From contig CAIIXF020000010.1 of the NCBI GenBank assembly GCA_903813345.2, positions 26,872,425 through 26,936,424 on the forward strand: DNA of 64,000 nucleotides, given 5' to 3'. The notes under the pieces were generated by a model, which ran no database searches, was not told where the DNA came from, and saw only the letters and a program-made list of their open reading frames with translations. Position 1 is the stretch's first letter. Every line of letters starts with the position of its first letter. This DNA is from Owenia fusiformis (lineage: Eukaryota; Annelida; Polychaeta; Sabellida; Oweniidae). The translations under genes were made by a program, and so were the position numbers. Below are positions 1-13,700 of the stretch, one piece after another.

Positions 1-81
1 ACTTAGTCTTGATGAATTATTCAAATTTAAATATAATTTGATACTGGTCGATTATCGTTGAATGACCCTCTGCACTCAATG

Positions 82-150
82 TTGCACCTTTAACACAGGA
101 GTTCCCCAAGGCTCTGTTCTTGGCCCTTGTTCTTTCTTTTTTAAATTAAT
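82..150 (+). pseudogene. Non-LTR retrotransposon reverse transcriptase relic
   Basis: The plus-strand frame containing the codon at 101 reads TGVPQGSVLGPCSF. This matches the GVPQGSVLGP block conserved in reverse transcriptases of CR1/Jockey-like LINEs. The frame opens into poor sequence on both sides and I see no other RT motif nearby, so it is an old fragment of a few dozen bases. The limits given are the part that can be read, not the element ends. Confidence 0.55.
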
Positions 151-639
151 GTCACTTTGCAATCAGTACATGCATGGCCTATGTAGGTCAGATCCTTAAA
201 TCTGACAATCCCACCTTTCAAATGGTACACTCAATTACAACGACTGTGATGACATCAAAGTAACACATCTTTATTTATTTTCAACTTTATTGTACACATA
301 TCGATATCTGATGTTAGGTTCATGCGCATGTTTTGCGTAATTTTAAAATTACATGCTTCGAAGACAAATTCGCAATGCGAACTTCTCAATACATATATGG
401 TAAAACCCGTATTTTAAATCTATACAATGTTATTATCAAATATCACAAGGTATATACATCTTATGTCATAAAAATGATTTCAGTCCATCTCATGTAGAAT
501 ATCAAATTTGAACTTGCATTCACTCATAACATGATAACATGAAAAAAATGTTCTGATCAAAGCATCTTCAAGCATTTGTTTACTAGATGAATATATCAGG
601 GATTTTGGCAAAATAGTATATTTCAAGGTAAATATTTAC

Positions 640-1376
640 CATCTGAGCAACTAGAAAACAGCAACTCCACGGAGTAGCAAATCCCACCGAACAATATATG
701 TTTCAATAAATAGAGTCTATCTTGCAAAATTCTTCTTGAACAGAGCTCCTTTGTCACTATAGGTGTCAGCAAATAAAATTTGAACCAAATCTGTCCACTG
801 GTACTTGAGTTATCAAAGGCATATAAAATTGGAACCAAATACGTCAACTGGTATTTGAGTTATCAAAGATTACATTTTTACGAAAAATAGCGGCCATTTT
901 GAAATTCACCTGCCATCTTAAAAATCCTTCTCGAACAGAGCTCTTGTGTCGCTAGGCATCAGCATATACAATTTGAATCAAATTTGTTTACTTAAATTTG
1001 AGTTATCAAATATTACATTTTTACGAAAAAAGGCAGCCATTTTGAAATTCAGCGGACATCTTGAAAATCTCTTCTTGAGCAAAGCTCCTTTGCCCCTAAG
1101 CATCAGCATATAAACTTTGAACCAAATCCGTCAACTGTATAGTATTTGAGTTATCAAAGATTACATTTCTTATGAAAAGTGGTGACCATTTTGAATTAAA
1201 CGGCCATATTGAAAATTCCTTTTCAAGCAGAGGTCCCACACTCATAAGGCATAAGCCTGTACAGTGTATAAGATTTGAACCAAATCCGTCAACCGGTTTT
1301 GACTTATCGTCCGGACGGATGGACAAATAGACGGATGGCTTTTCTATATCCCTCAAGAACTACGTTCGGTGAGATA
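640..1376. repeat. Dispersed repeat, 'CCACGGAGTAGC' family, copy 1
   Basis: The left part contains CAACTCCACGGAGTAGCAAA followed by TCCCACCGAAC. The right end contains GTTCGGTGAGATAAT, the inverse of ATCCCACCGAAC, so the element has inverted ends. Inside, a module of about 120 bp (ttgaaccaaatccgtcaact, tgagttatcaaagattacat, cggccattttgaaatt) is repeated about four times. A shorter copy lies at 53252-53600 and a fragment at about 54958-55460. No transposase frame is present. Confidence 0.6.
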
Positions 1377-1760
1377 ATAATATCACAATAAAATGTTCTC
1401 ACTCATTGTACATGTTCTTTTAATTGAAACAAATCTGAGATACCTATATATCCGAACAGCAACACCTCTTCAATCCGAACACCTCGCGATGTGAACACTT
1501 TTTTCTTGGTCCAAAATTTGTTTTTTCCATTAACACACATATTAAGAAACCTTTAAATGTGAACACCAGCTAATCTAAACCCTTTTGGTCGGTCCTAAAT
1601 GCGTTCAGATTGAACAGTTTTACTGTACTTATAAACTGGTGGATAACGTTTATCTATAAAACTATAGATCACATTTAACCAAACCAGTCACATATATCTG
1701 TGAGTAATATACAATATCAAATGACAAGAGTAGATCATTGTAGAATACATAGAACGCCCA

Positions 1761-4700
1761 TTAGTTCTTAATCGCCTTCTTTTTTGATGTGACTGCAACC
1801 TCTTTCTGAAATTGCAAATAACATAATAAAGCAATCAATATATATAGCAATATATATAGCAAAACTGACAATGATATGATTGGCGGTTTAGAATAGTTTT
1901 ATATAATTAAATGACTCGCACTGTTATAGTTTTAAAGTTCAAAGTTAGCAACCTCAAAAACTTAACTGTTTTAAAGTATGGTAGTATTTTCTCAAAATCA
2001 ATGCCTTTAATATGAGATCTATATGTAATACCAGAAAAGGGTAAAATCAGGTGAGAGAATACAACGTTTTCCAAATATATTGTTGGCGTAGCTATCTTGA
2101 ATTAATTGTAAGCTAGCCACAAATCTTTTCAAAGGACGTATACTTATACCAAAATCAGTAAGCAATGTGCTATTTCAATAGAGAAAATGGTGTGTGTGCA
2201 TGCAACTTCTTCGAATACACTATTCCATGCTTGGAAAAGTTGATGAAAATTATCTTCAAACAAATATACGATTGATTTTGATGGATAATGGGTTGCATTC
2301 TTTTGACTACCCAATTTGAAGATGGGAATAGTTTACCTCTTTCATTTTATCTGTCTTAGCTTTCATTTCCTCGTAATGGTCACGTGCCAACCGTAGAGGT
2401 TCAACCATCACTCGCTCTATGACGTTGTAAAGCTACAAATGTTAATATTGCCACAAATTTTATGTACGAACGGCAAGCTTGACTTAACTATGTTCACTAT
2501 GGTGATACACTAGGGCTAGGTGAACGCCCGGGGAATGATATCACTAGTAGACTATGTGGCTAATGTGTGCATGATATAAACTTACATGTATCATCACTAA
2601 TACACGAGTCAAACATTCCATAACATGCTTCTTGGTGAACAAGATATACTGTATTGTTATTTAAGGACTTAACGTCCTTCAACATAAGCAGTTTGATCAA
2701 AATTAATTATTGATGGTAAACCTTTTCTAATTCTGTTGGTTATACTGGTTGGTCCGATTGTATAATCTGTATTCAAAAGAGTAATTGGGTACAAATAAGA
2801 ACGTCCTGGTTTTATCTTTGTTATGACAAAAAAACGACAAAATTTTTAATATCAATCCAAGATTTTATGGTAAATCCGTTATTTCCGCGTGTTTTATCAT
2901 TTGGCATATTTTTAAAGAAATTGTACACTCGTTGCGGTTAGTTCGCCATCACATGCATAGGCGTAGCCAGGGTGGGGAGGGGGATGCGGTGGCTGCGATC
3001 GAACCCCCCCCCCTTGACCTTAAAATGCTTTTTACTTGAAGCGTCTAGCTCAATTTCGAAGGAAGTTGCATCAATTTTTGTAAAATTAAAAAAAATAAGG
3101 GCTTGTTTATGCCACAATCGCACTCCACTGAGTGAAAACCGAATCTTTTGGCGATCGCACCCCCTGACTGAAAACGCACCCCCTGACTGAATGCTGGCTA
3201 CGCCCTCGACATGAATCTTTTTTAAAATTAGAAAGCTTCCTCAAGTTTAGATTCTTAAAGTTATACATTTGTACAACGTGTAAATTGTCACCGTTTATGG
3301 TCTCTCTATGAAGATTTTCATAAAAGCGTTCTTCTTCTCCTAAGATTTGACTTGAACTAGTTATCATGGCACCGTCTTTTTTATGTCTAGTTATTGGTTT
3401 GTTAAGTAATCTTCGAAGAGATAAAGATAGGAAATATTTCCCGTTTCTTTCATCTTCCTTAATCCTCATACCATTGATTTTGATTTAAATAATATTAGGA
3501 TTTTATTAGTACTGATGCCCTTTTAGGGCCAAACGTACATCCAATATACAATTTTCAATTGATTTGATAGCTGATTCTAGTTTTAATCTTATTTAAATTC
3601 TCGACGTCCAATTTGGTTAACTTTTGCTTAGTCATCCATATACTTATCAATGCACGTTTCAGGTTATAATTGTCCTTTAGCTTAGTGATCGAGCGTGGGG
3701 AGGTGGGAACCGACGATGTAGATTATTGTGAATATTGAAAACTGCAAGGACTGCGCAAACCAAACCTGCAACCTTAAAAAGTTTTCGCATAACCTAAGTT
3801 GACTAAAAAGATGACACTTTTGGTACTTTCATGACGAATTTTTAAATCTACGCAACCAGTTAGTAAATAGTAGTTTTTAGAATAAAAATTATTTAATTCA
3901 ATTCTTCGGTCCATAGTTTATATGACTTCTCTTCAGTATTTCATAGTCACCATGGAGTATGTTATATCATTATTTATATGCAAAAATGTAAGAAATTGTG
4001 CAGCCCATGTAGTTGGCATGACTAGACATGCATCACTGATTTCATGCGCCACAACCAAAACAGTTGACCAAGTTCTTGCATCCTACATGGGTTTAATTTC
4101 AATTTTTCTTCCAGTTGTAAAAATCCACAAGGAATGTAAGAACCTCGTTTTCATTTTAAGATACCTCTCTGAGCCGCAACATTATGTTTCTACTTTCAAT
4201 TGCTGGTAATGGTCATGTGATTGTTTTAAAGGATCGAGCATTACTTCCTTTAATGGGGTGAATAGCTAAAATATATGAGAAACATAACATTCACGAGCAT
4301 ACACATAGACATTTCTGACTAGGAGAAGATATATAGCAATGTTCAGTTAACAATGGTTATGGAGTCAAAGATCTGTTACCCGGTGATTAGAACCAGGGCG
4401 GGAAAAGGAAACGACGTAACATACATGTACAAAGGAGATATATTAATGCTGGATGGCTAGAGTTTGGAGAAATCGTTCATTCTTTTTGCAGGAGTTAAGA
4501 TCAATTCATCTTAACATACCATCATTTTATATCATTTCGCTTGAATAACTAAATTGTACCAGCCCCATATGTGTCAGATTACCAATATAGAAAACATCAA
4601 AAATCAAATCAAATGAGGAAAACATTTAACATAGTTTTTGAGAGGTAGAGGTCCGTTTCTGATTACCCTTTGCATTCGTTTGACTTCACTTCTTAAAAGA

Positions 4701-7700
4701 GAGCTTCGTCTTAACTAGACTCTGTACGCAGGGTAGTTTCTGATAATATGCATATTATACAATATCTGTCCAAGACATTCTAGTTTCTCCAGACACCCCT
4801 ATGGGTACATGTTTCAGAATTCTATAGAAACTATAGGTTGCAATTTGATTCCCTTGCCCCTTTTGTAAATTCTTTTTAAATATTGTTTAGGCATATAGGT
4901 AGTAGGAAGTGCTAACCGTAGTTCTATGCTTACCTTTGCCACTGTTTCGAACATTGGTATGAGGACAAATTTGATGAAACCAATCTGGGCCGTTGGCTTT
5001 GTCACTTTGTCTCTATCCATGAATGGTGCAACTGGAAGGCCTTCCATCTTTTCCCTGTCAGACTAAACACCAAAACTTTATAAAATGATAGTGCAAACAA
5101 CTTTGGAAAGTCGAGTTCTTATTGCGTTTCTTTTCTAATAAGTTTGAAATAGCTGGATCTGAGTGGGGAGACCAATTAATTATTTCATGCCGTACCTGGT
5201 TAAAATACTCCTCCAGTAAGCAGTCAACCCAAGGTTCAGACACCTCCATAGGGCGAACTTCGTTTGAAATATCGCAACACTTTATGAGGACCATTTTTAG
5301 CTGAAAAAGATGTATCGTAGAAATAAAATTAAAATAATATTGCTTGTTTAGATTACCACTTAAAAATCAAAATAAGCAATTATTTCCTAAAAGTATGAAT
5401 GAAAGTTGTATTGATAAATTTTAAACCCCTGTGTTTACAAAATTCGGAGGCTGTGCATATTTAACAGTCTGTCAGTTACATGGTTAGCTGCAAACATAAT
5501 TATTGCAATAACAATGTCGCCCACCTCACGTCTTAATCTATCATATTTATGTACATTCAGATGGTACTTTAATTATTTTCGATAATACGCTCTTTAAATA
5601 AGAATATTTTCAAAATTTTCAGTCGACTCGGATTAATTCCTGGGAAATGAAAAATATTTAATATCAAACTAAAATCTTTTGGTAGTTTAAGACTACCAAC
5701 ACTGAAATCAAGGAAACTAATGAAAAATTGGAAATATATTTGCAAAAGTGTACTGTGTATACTACAAGTCCATTGATGACACAATATTATAGATGGAAAG
5801 GTTATAAATCATGACAGGATATACGAAACTCATGGAGAAAAACATGTGGGACAGACAGAGCACACAAACACTACTAGCACACATGAGAGCATTACGAAAA
5901 CACAACATCAAGAATATTCGCCTATTGCTATGAAGCTCAGAATGTTTCATTGTGCACAATGTTTAACTCAATGAGACGCAAAGATCTAGAAAAACCAAAC
6001 AATAAAGTCGTTGGAACAAAAAGTTGAGTCTTCATTAAGTTCAAAGTGAAACATAACTGGACAGCCTTCATTTGAATTTTGGTGAGAATATAGTGTCTAA
6101 AAATGGTATGGAACATCCTGTTCATTGGCGATATTTCAATGCGATGTATTATGCAAACCACTTATTGAACAGACTCAGTTTTGTAGGGATCTCTAAATAC
6201 GACCAAGGCGGGTAAATATCACTTCCAAAAAATGTTATAAATACCTTATACCATAACATGTTATAGTCCACAATAAACATATATGAATCTGAAAAGAATG
6301 GTAGCGAGTCTCTACGCAGCTAGTATTCGACAGAGGTGCTATTTGAAGCAGAAGCAGTAAATCTGAATGTATTAGCGACAATGTTAAAACATGCAAAGCT
6401 TTTTCAGTATTAGTAATCATCCAAATCACAGAAATCATCAGCCAATTTGAAAGCATAAGCATAGACATACAACATGTGGTAATAAGGTATTACCGAATTC
6501 ACATGATCATCTTTTGAGAAATCAAACTCTGGGATCTTTGAATCAAATGACTCCAGAATTTCTTTGTGGCGTGCCATGTCAGTTGCTAAGATGAGCATAA
6601 CCATTCCCTAAGAACATACAACACAGGGGTTCATACTAAAACAAATTATCTGACACGATGGGGAAGTTGTATGCATTTGGGGTAGTTGCTATTTTGGATA
6701 CGTAGTCACAGACAATTTAATGCATGTGTCGGTTTCTTTGTGAAAATACTAATAATAGATTTAGATTAACCCTAAAATGAGTACTTAATGCCATTGCAAC
6801 CAGGGTGGACAGTTCTGTAGCACATATTAACAAATACAGGAATAGGTCATGCTTCATCACACCGATGACGTTTACCGTATCAAGATGTTCTTTAGATTTA
6901 TAATCAAAACCGATACACTTTCCCTTAAAGCTCTCCATAATCTCTCCATGCCGTGCCATATCTGTGGCTAGGATGAGCATGGTAATACCCTAAAATGGAT
7001 AGTCAGATTAATCGAATATATTTAGCTAGATTGAGCATGGTAATTTCCTAAAATGTATAAAGTCAGATTAATCGAATCTATTTTGGCGATATTGAGCAAG
7101 GTATAAATACCCTAAAATGTAGAATCAGATTAATCAAGTAATTTTAAGCTCGGTGAAACATGATGATACCGACCTAAAATGTAGAATCAGATTAATCTAT
7201 TCAAATACATGGTATACCCTAAAATGATGGAAGAGTCGGATTTATTAATACCCAAAAAATGTATATTCAGTTTAATCGAATATATCTGATCTAGGTTGCG
7301 CATTACAAAACAAGTAGAATGTTGATTATAATCTAAGCTTGGTGCTGGATGACACTTTTAGTTGTATAAAATTTCTGGTCCCTATTATCATTGTTTTCAT
7401 TACCAATTTTGGTATTTTTATTTAAAATAAAATAAAATTTTGGTAAGATAGATATTCCGCACCTAAATGCACAATCTGAAAGAATAGGCAGTTAGTTCTT
7501 AAAAGGATGATGAGTGTTTCCCATCTTATTTGCCCATAGATATAAATCATGCAATCAAATGGAATCAGCTCATGTTGGTCATTCAGAATTATTGGCCTGC
7601 ACTAAATCATCGTTTTTCTCTGGTATTTATGACATAAAAAAACATACAAACAGACAAATGGGCGATTACATTATCCCACATTTAAATCACATTTTCTCCA

Positions 7701-10700
7701 TGTGAGAAATTGTTATTGGCCATTCATACTTTTCATCTTCACAACTAAAAAAATAAGCAAACACCGTTAAGATACATATGAGGCATATAATACACATACA
7801 CGATTAAAATTGATTACAAGTATTTTTCTTGGATATGGCAGTGGCTTCATGAGAATAGCCAACGTTGAATAAGGAGCAAATGGACTCACCGCTCTTATCC
7901 TTTTGAAAATTTCCGGTGTAACATTTGCGAATATGTTGGTTTCTGGGTTGGATAAAATCTGAAATGCTACGGCACAATGGTGGTTTTCTAGAGGAGAAAT
8001 ATCATTATAGCGGATAGCAAGCTCTGTTTTGGCATTAATTTGGTACCTACAAATAAACAAGAAATATAAAAGAATTGAATTGAGAGATTTGATAACTAAA
8101 TTACGCATTATAACTTGGTTGACAAATGTAAACCCAGTGAAATGAGCGCGGAAAACAATTCCAAACTCTCCCATAACTAATCCCAATTTATCTAGTTGAA
8201 AGCCCATGTATGAATGGACCACATTTTCTCTCTCTACATATTATTTCAAGGATATTAGAAAGACAAACGAAACATATAAAAGTGATTAACTCTTAGTTTA
8301 TGAATATTTACGATGTTTAGCAGTATATATAATTAATTAGGTTCAAATAACCGATCTAGGTCTCAAAGGAGTAGTATCGATATGGAGAACTTTTTGAACA
8401 CACGTTTCTCTTCCCAGTCATAAAAAATCTAAAAATTTAAAACATCGTCAATTTAATGGTCATCTTTTGAATGGTAACATATAATTTGAAAAATATATAT
8501 ATACTTTCATCTATATTGTTTTAGAAAACACATCAAACACTTGTTTTGTTCTTGGTATCATGTTTCCAGAGTGAAATGAAACATCTTTCTGAACCTCATT
8601 GGAACAAAACGACATAAACACAACATGTTTAGGTCTCTCAATATTGTAATTGTACAAAGGAAATTTAAAAAAAGTATCTTGTTAATGAAATAAAAGGTTT
8701 ATCTTGATTTTTATCTATTTTGGGGGGATTTTGTTTTGATTTTTTGAATACTTTTTTAAAATCAACCCAAAATTCCCTTGTATAACTATAATATTGAGAG
8801 GTCTTAAAACATGTTGTATATGCTATTTTGTTCCAACAAGGTTCGGAAAGACATTTTATTTCATTCTCAACAATTCACCCTACACATAGAGCGCGCGCAA
8901 TATTACTACGCTGGCTGCATTTGAAGAGACTATCTGGCTATTTCAAACATGGCTGAAGAGAGGTAAGTTTTCTTTCCAACATTTTGATTGTTTTTCAAGC
9001 TGTATACCAGCGATTATTGAATTTCTTAAAAGAATGATATTCAAAGTACCTATGTTTGACAGCTTACTATACAACGCCGACCAATTGGCATGTGCTGCTG
9101 AGATAAAAACAAATTCCAAAAAAAACGCCAAATTATTTTCATTTATTTCTTCCTCTCGATCAACTTCTAAGCTACCAATTATCCAGGTAAGCTGACAATT
9201 GAACGATGATGACCCCATCCACCATCTATGCATGTCATTAGATCCTATAATAGCCCGAATTTGTTACAGTACGAGTCCTAAGTAGAACTCTGCCGAAAAT
9301 TTAGGAGAGGACTACGGCGGGTGAGTATTTTATGATTCTAATGCATACTAAAATGTTTTCATTTTATTTCAGACTAGGATTCGAATGTTACTATTGCAAC
9401 ACAAACAGGAGATGTAAGAAATTTACAGATACGATTCATCACCTAATATAAGAATAACAACAAGAAATTTCTCCAGAATTATACCAAGTGCAGTGACAAA
9501 CGCAAATAAAAGAATAATTATTGATAGCGATGAATATATGACAATAAGTGTAATTAATAGTAATAAAATGAAATGTTCAAAAATTCAAAATTCAACCCCA
9601 ATGAAATGTTGAATTCATGTAGCTATGAGCTTAACGTCCATGTACAGTCATACTGGACCTCACCAAGGACCTCCTCAACTCTACCTAGTACTTACATACT
9701 GGTTGAGAAACAATGTATGGATTTGTGTCTTCAGTGGGGGTACAGTACTATGCTAGTGCTTTCATAAACTGGTCATCCAACTATTGCCAGGCCCATATGT
9801 AGGGACTTGATAGAAGTCCCTTTGACCAATGATTATTGCAAACTTACTCAGTATTTGAGGATTTTTAGGAACTTTAATTTAAGTGTTAGAGTCCCCCTGG
9901 AAAAGTTTGGGAAATAAAGCATGTCAGTTTACATCATTTTTAGCTGTGTGAACGTATTGAATTCTCCATCAGTCCGTCCGTCCAGCTGGAAAGAAGCAGC
10001 AGATTATTAAGTGACATCCGTCTGTCCGTCCATCCTTCCATCGTCAACAGTTGTGGCACTAAGCTTAAGAGACAAATGCAATATCCATTCATATTTTTTA
10101 TGCACACAAGTGACAAACCCTATACCGTACATGTATGTATAGCCAGGATATCTCTTTGGAAATAAGTCGCTTAATATCATATATGGTACAGCAAAATAAT
10201 CCATTTAGGTGTATATAGCATCACTGTCATCTGAAGGTCCAAGGTCATCATAAAAGTTCGAAATTTTATAACAATTTGATATTATAGTGAGTTATTCCAC
10301 AGTCTATGTGCTTTTGATACACATGAGCACTGGATCAGTGGTCGATATCTGATCGAGCAGTCTATCGCATCTTTCAAGTTGTAGTGTTAATCCCAAAAGG
10401 TTGATATTGACACGCGTAGTCCTCTCATCCAAAAATTTGATCTCGGGATTTCCTCAGGAAAAATAATGGTAAAATTCTTCAAAATAACATCAATGATGCA
10501 AAATATGTTAGGAATGTATATACTACTCTCATAATACTTCAGTTAACGTGATAATATGAGGATATTGAGATTCTTTAGTGGAAACTTCGCGGTAACTTTC
10601 TCAATTATCGACTTTACATCGTATTTTATTCATTATGTGGGCATACTTTCCTATATTTTTGTCATATTTCTTCAATTAAAGGTGTGCTATATGGTTTAAA

Positions 10701-13700
10701 AATAGCCAGATAGTCTCTTCAAATGCAGCCAGCGTAGTAATTTACTCGCGCTCTATGTGTAGGGTGACAATTGGTCGAAAGGAGGAAAAACAATTGCACT
10801 AAAATTTTTAACAAAAACAGTTATATAAAATATTTTAAAATAATTTTCGCATAAATTGTTGTCAATCAGTCAACATTACATAAAATACCGTGTTTTTTAA
10901 AGAATGTTTTCAATGCTTGGTTTAAGAGAAAAACATTGTTGAATTGAGTTCTCCATATCGATACCACTCCTTTTGTCAGATTTGAGGTTTTGTTTTTTTC
11001 AAAATAATTTGAACATGCCAAATTGAGTATGTTTGGCTCAAAACATGTTTACTTATATATTATATATATGAAAAGATTCATTTATTTTAGTCTACTAATT
11101 GCCATGGTTAATTGTCCAGTGTTATAGAAATATAGAATAAAAAAGTTGAGCATATCTTACGTGTTGTTGTACCCCGGGTGGTCCAAATCGTGACATACGC
11201 AGGCAGTCAGTAAAATGCCAAGGTCTTCTCTCGACATTTTCTCCCAAAGCTTACACAGTTGGATCATTCCGTACATCATTTGCGTAACACAGAAGCAATG
11301 ACGGAAGTTGTGAAATGGATTGTTCCTGTAATTTTCTTGTACACACAGCTTAAAGAAAAAAAGAGAAATTAGTTGACACAAAACACGACTCTAATTTTGA
11401 TTCCGTTTTCGATGTGGTAACAACGCGAATATTAGTGATAATGCAGATCCTTATATGATACTATTATCTTAAATTGATAATCCTAAAACAAATTTAAATC
11501 AACCATACATTACAAAACGATAATCCAACACTTCAATATATTGACACTAGTTTTATATGTTTTTATTATTACGTTATGGATAAACTATGCGTCCTAGGTT
11601 TTAGGATAAATAATAGCCGATGGTCTTGGTCTTAAATCCCACATCGACTCTTATGAAATGCAAATGGCCCATGATCCAATTTTATGAAAATTTTATCAGG
11701 TAAGTGTGTTGAGAAGTGAGTGGGTGCTATAAGTTCTGCTTCAGTGCACTGCATGTAACAGGTCAGGTATAGTTTAATGTAACTTTTGAATTTTTCTTTT
11801 GGGTTTGCTATTTAACTATTGAATGGGTGAATATAGGGTGTAATTAGATCAGCTTTAGTGCACTGCATGTGACAGTCAATCGTCTTTTGTGCCACACTGG
11901 TTTTGGATAGCTTGCCAAGTGGCAATGCTTTAGAAACAATAGAACAACTGTACAAAAACTACAGTTCATTGACTTCATTCTATTTTGTTGTTTAAGTAAT
12001 GAAAAATACGTTTGATTGTGCAAGCCCAACCAATAGTATAAATATTTGGTAAACACGAAGTTGGCTTTAAACTAAAAATATGATTAACATAAGATCCCAC
12101 ATCAATCTGGGTGTGTTGGTTGTATTAAAATGTTACAATAAAATATGTTCTTACCAACCAGCGCTTTAGAGTGATAGGATTGATGTTGAACTCATGTACC
12201 AGACCAAGTTCATGATACATGTGCTCAAGCAAACTCAGCATCTAAAAGAACAATGAATTTTCGTCATAAAACGGAGGAAAATGCATTCCATATGTTACGA
12301 TCATTCATATAAAAAACACATACTTATAGTTGCAAATCTTGCCCATACCTCGTTTGGTTCCCAGTGCCACATATCAAACGTTGGCTGCTTCAAGTAATCA
12401 ATGGTCTCCTGAGATAGTGTGTACTGAAATAAAACGTATTAAGATTGACTTAATAAAATAGAAAAAACTCATTGTTTTTTATTTTCATTCATAAAATGTG
12501 ATCTTTAATTAAATATATTGAAATTTAATGCAATTGATATTTATCTTAATCACCATTTATCAAAATAGAATTACATCCTTTTCCTTTCCATGAATTCATG
12601 AGTTTTATGACGTAAGAGATGTGAAATGTTTATATATATTTGTAATGTTATATTTTTTATAATGGAAACGCAATAAAAAAAGGAAAATGATAATGTTTGC
12701 ACATTCCGAGAACTGAAAGTTGTACTTTACAAAACATACATGCTTTTCAAAACGCTGCGACACTTGATTCATATTTCACAATTAGCTAGGCATTCTATAT
12801 CTTTATGACCGATCAGAATAAAGTATAGCCATTCCATGTTTTACAACAGACGCATGGTTTATAGTAAATTAATTGCCTTTTTTAAAAACTAATTTAAAAA
12901 CTGAAAATGGCGAAGGCGATATTTCTAAACTAGATCATGCATATCCTACTGCTTATACTACTGGAATTCAGTAACGTAAGTTGCTGATCATAATCGATGA
13001 AAACAGTTTGGGGCGATTTACTCTTATAATATCGCATTTTGTCCAACTTAAAGTGAAAGTGAATACAACCCTGCAGGAGGTCATATAGGTATCTATATAT
13101 TTCCATAAATTGTCTAAATCTTTATTTTTTGAATTGAGTTTTTGTTGCTATGGTGACACGGACACCGGTGCCATGGAGCAGATCAAAATCCGAGTTGTTT
13201 ACTCAATGTATGATCGTCAAGTTAACGAATTATAATAAAGTTAACTTTCATCAACTATTCAAGAACAGTAATGATAATTATATTACAATCGTATTGATGT
13301 CATAAAATGATATTATGATTGTTTTTTGTGTTTTAATTCTGCCGAAGGATACATCTTCGACATACCCTCTATTATCCTTTTATTGAGTCTCATTGGGTAT
13401 ATGACCATTATTTTTTCTCATTTCCTGATACTTGAGTCATTTCGCAGAAGTTGATGTGACTGCCTCGTGATTGAAAAATGCGGTTTACATTTAATGATGG
13501 CATCATATTATGACACCAAGGTGTAATAGATATAACAATTTCTGAACTTGAATGGCTGATATCCATTTTATCAATATATTTGCAGTTGCTTCAGGAGACC
13601 ACTGTCGGTGTTTCCATAGCAACCATTATTCAACTATTAATGCAGCAGGGATCGCCCGTTAGGCTAGAAATAAAACTAAAATATTACATGCTTACATAAA

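Larger units (their letters stand above)
1..1760. other. Region downstream of PDE9A, repeat relics only
   Basis: No gene was found here. It lies beyond the PDE9A stop codon, so part of it is probably 3' UTR. It holds a reverse-transcriptase relic near 82-150, a dispersed repeat at about 640-1376, and at about 1448-1632 a sequence of the 'gaacacc' type ending in AACAGTTTTACTGTA. That ending resembles the termini of the small inverted-repeat element at 35509-35672. I could not choose a PDE9A poly(A) signal. Confidence 0.6.

Noticed and set aside
3922-4209. 95-codon plus-strand frame as a gene
   Set aside because: It is isolated within PDE9A intron 15-16 sequence, has no motif, and no splice partners in phase.
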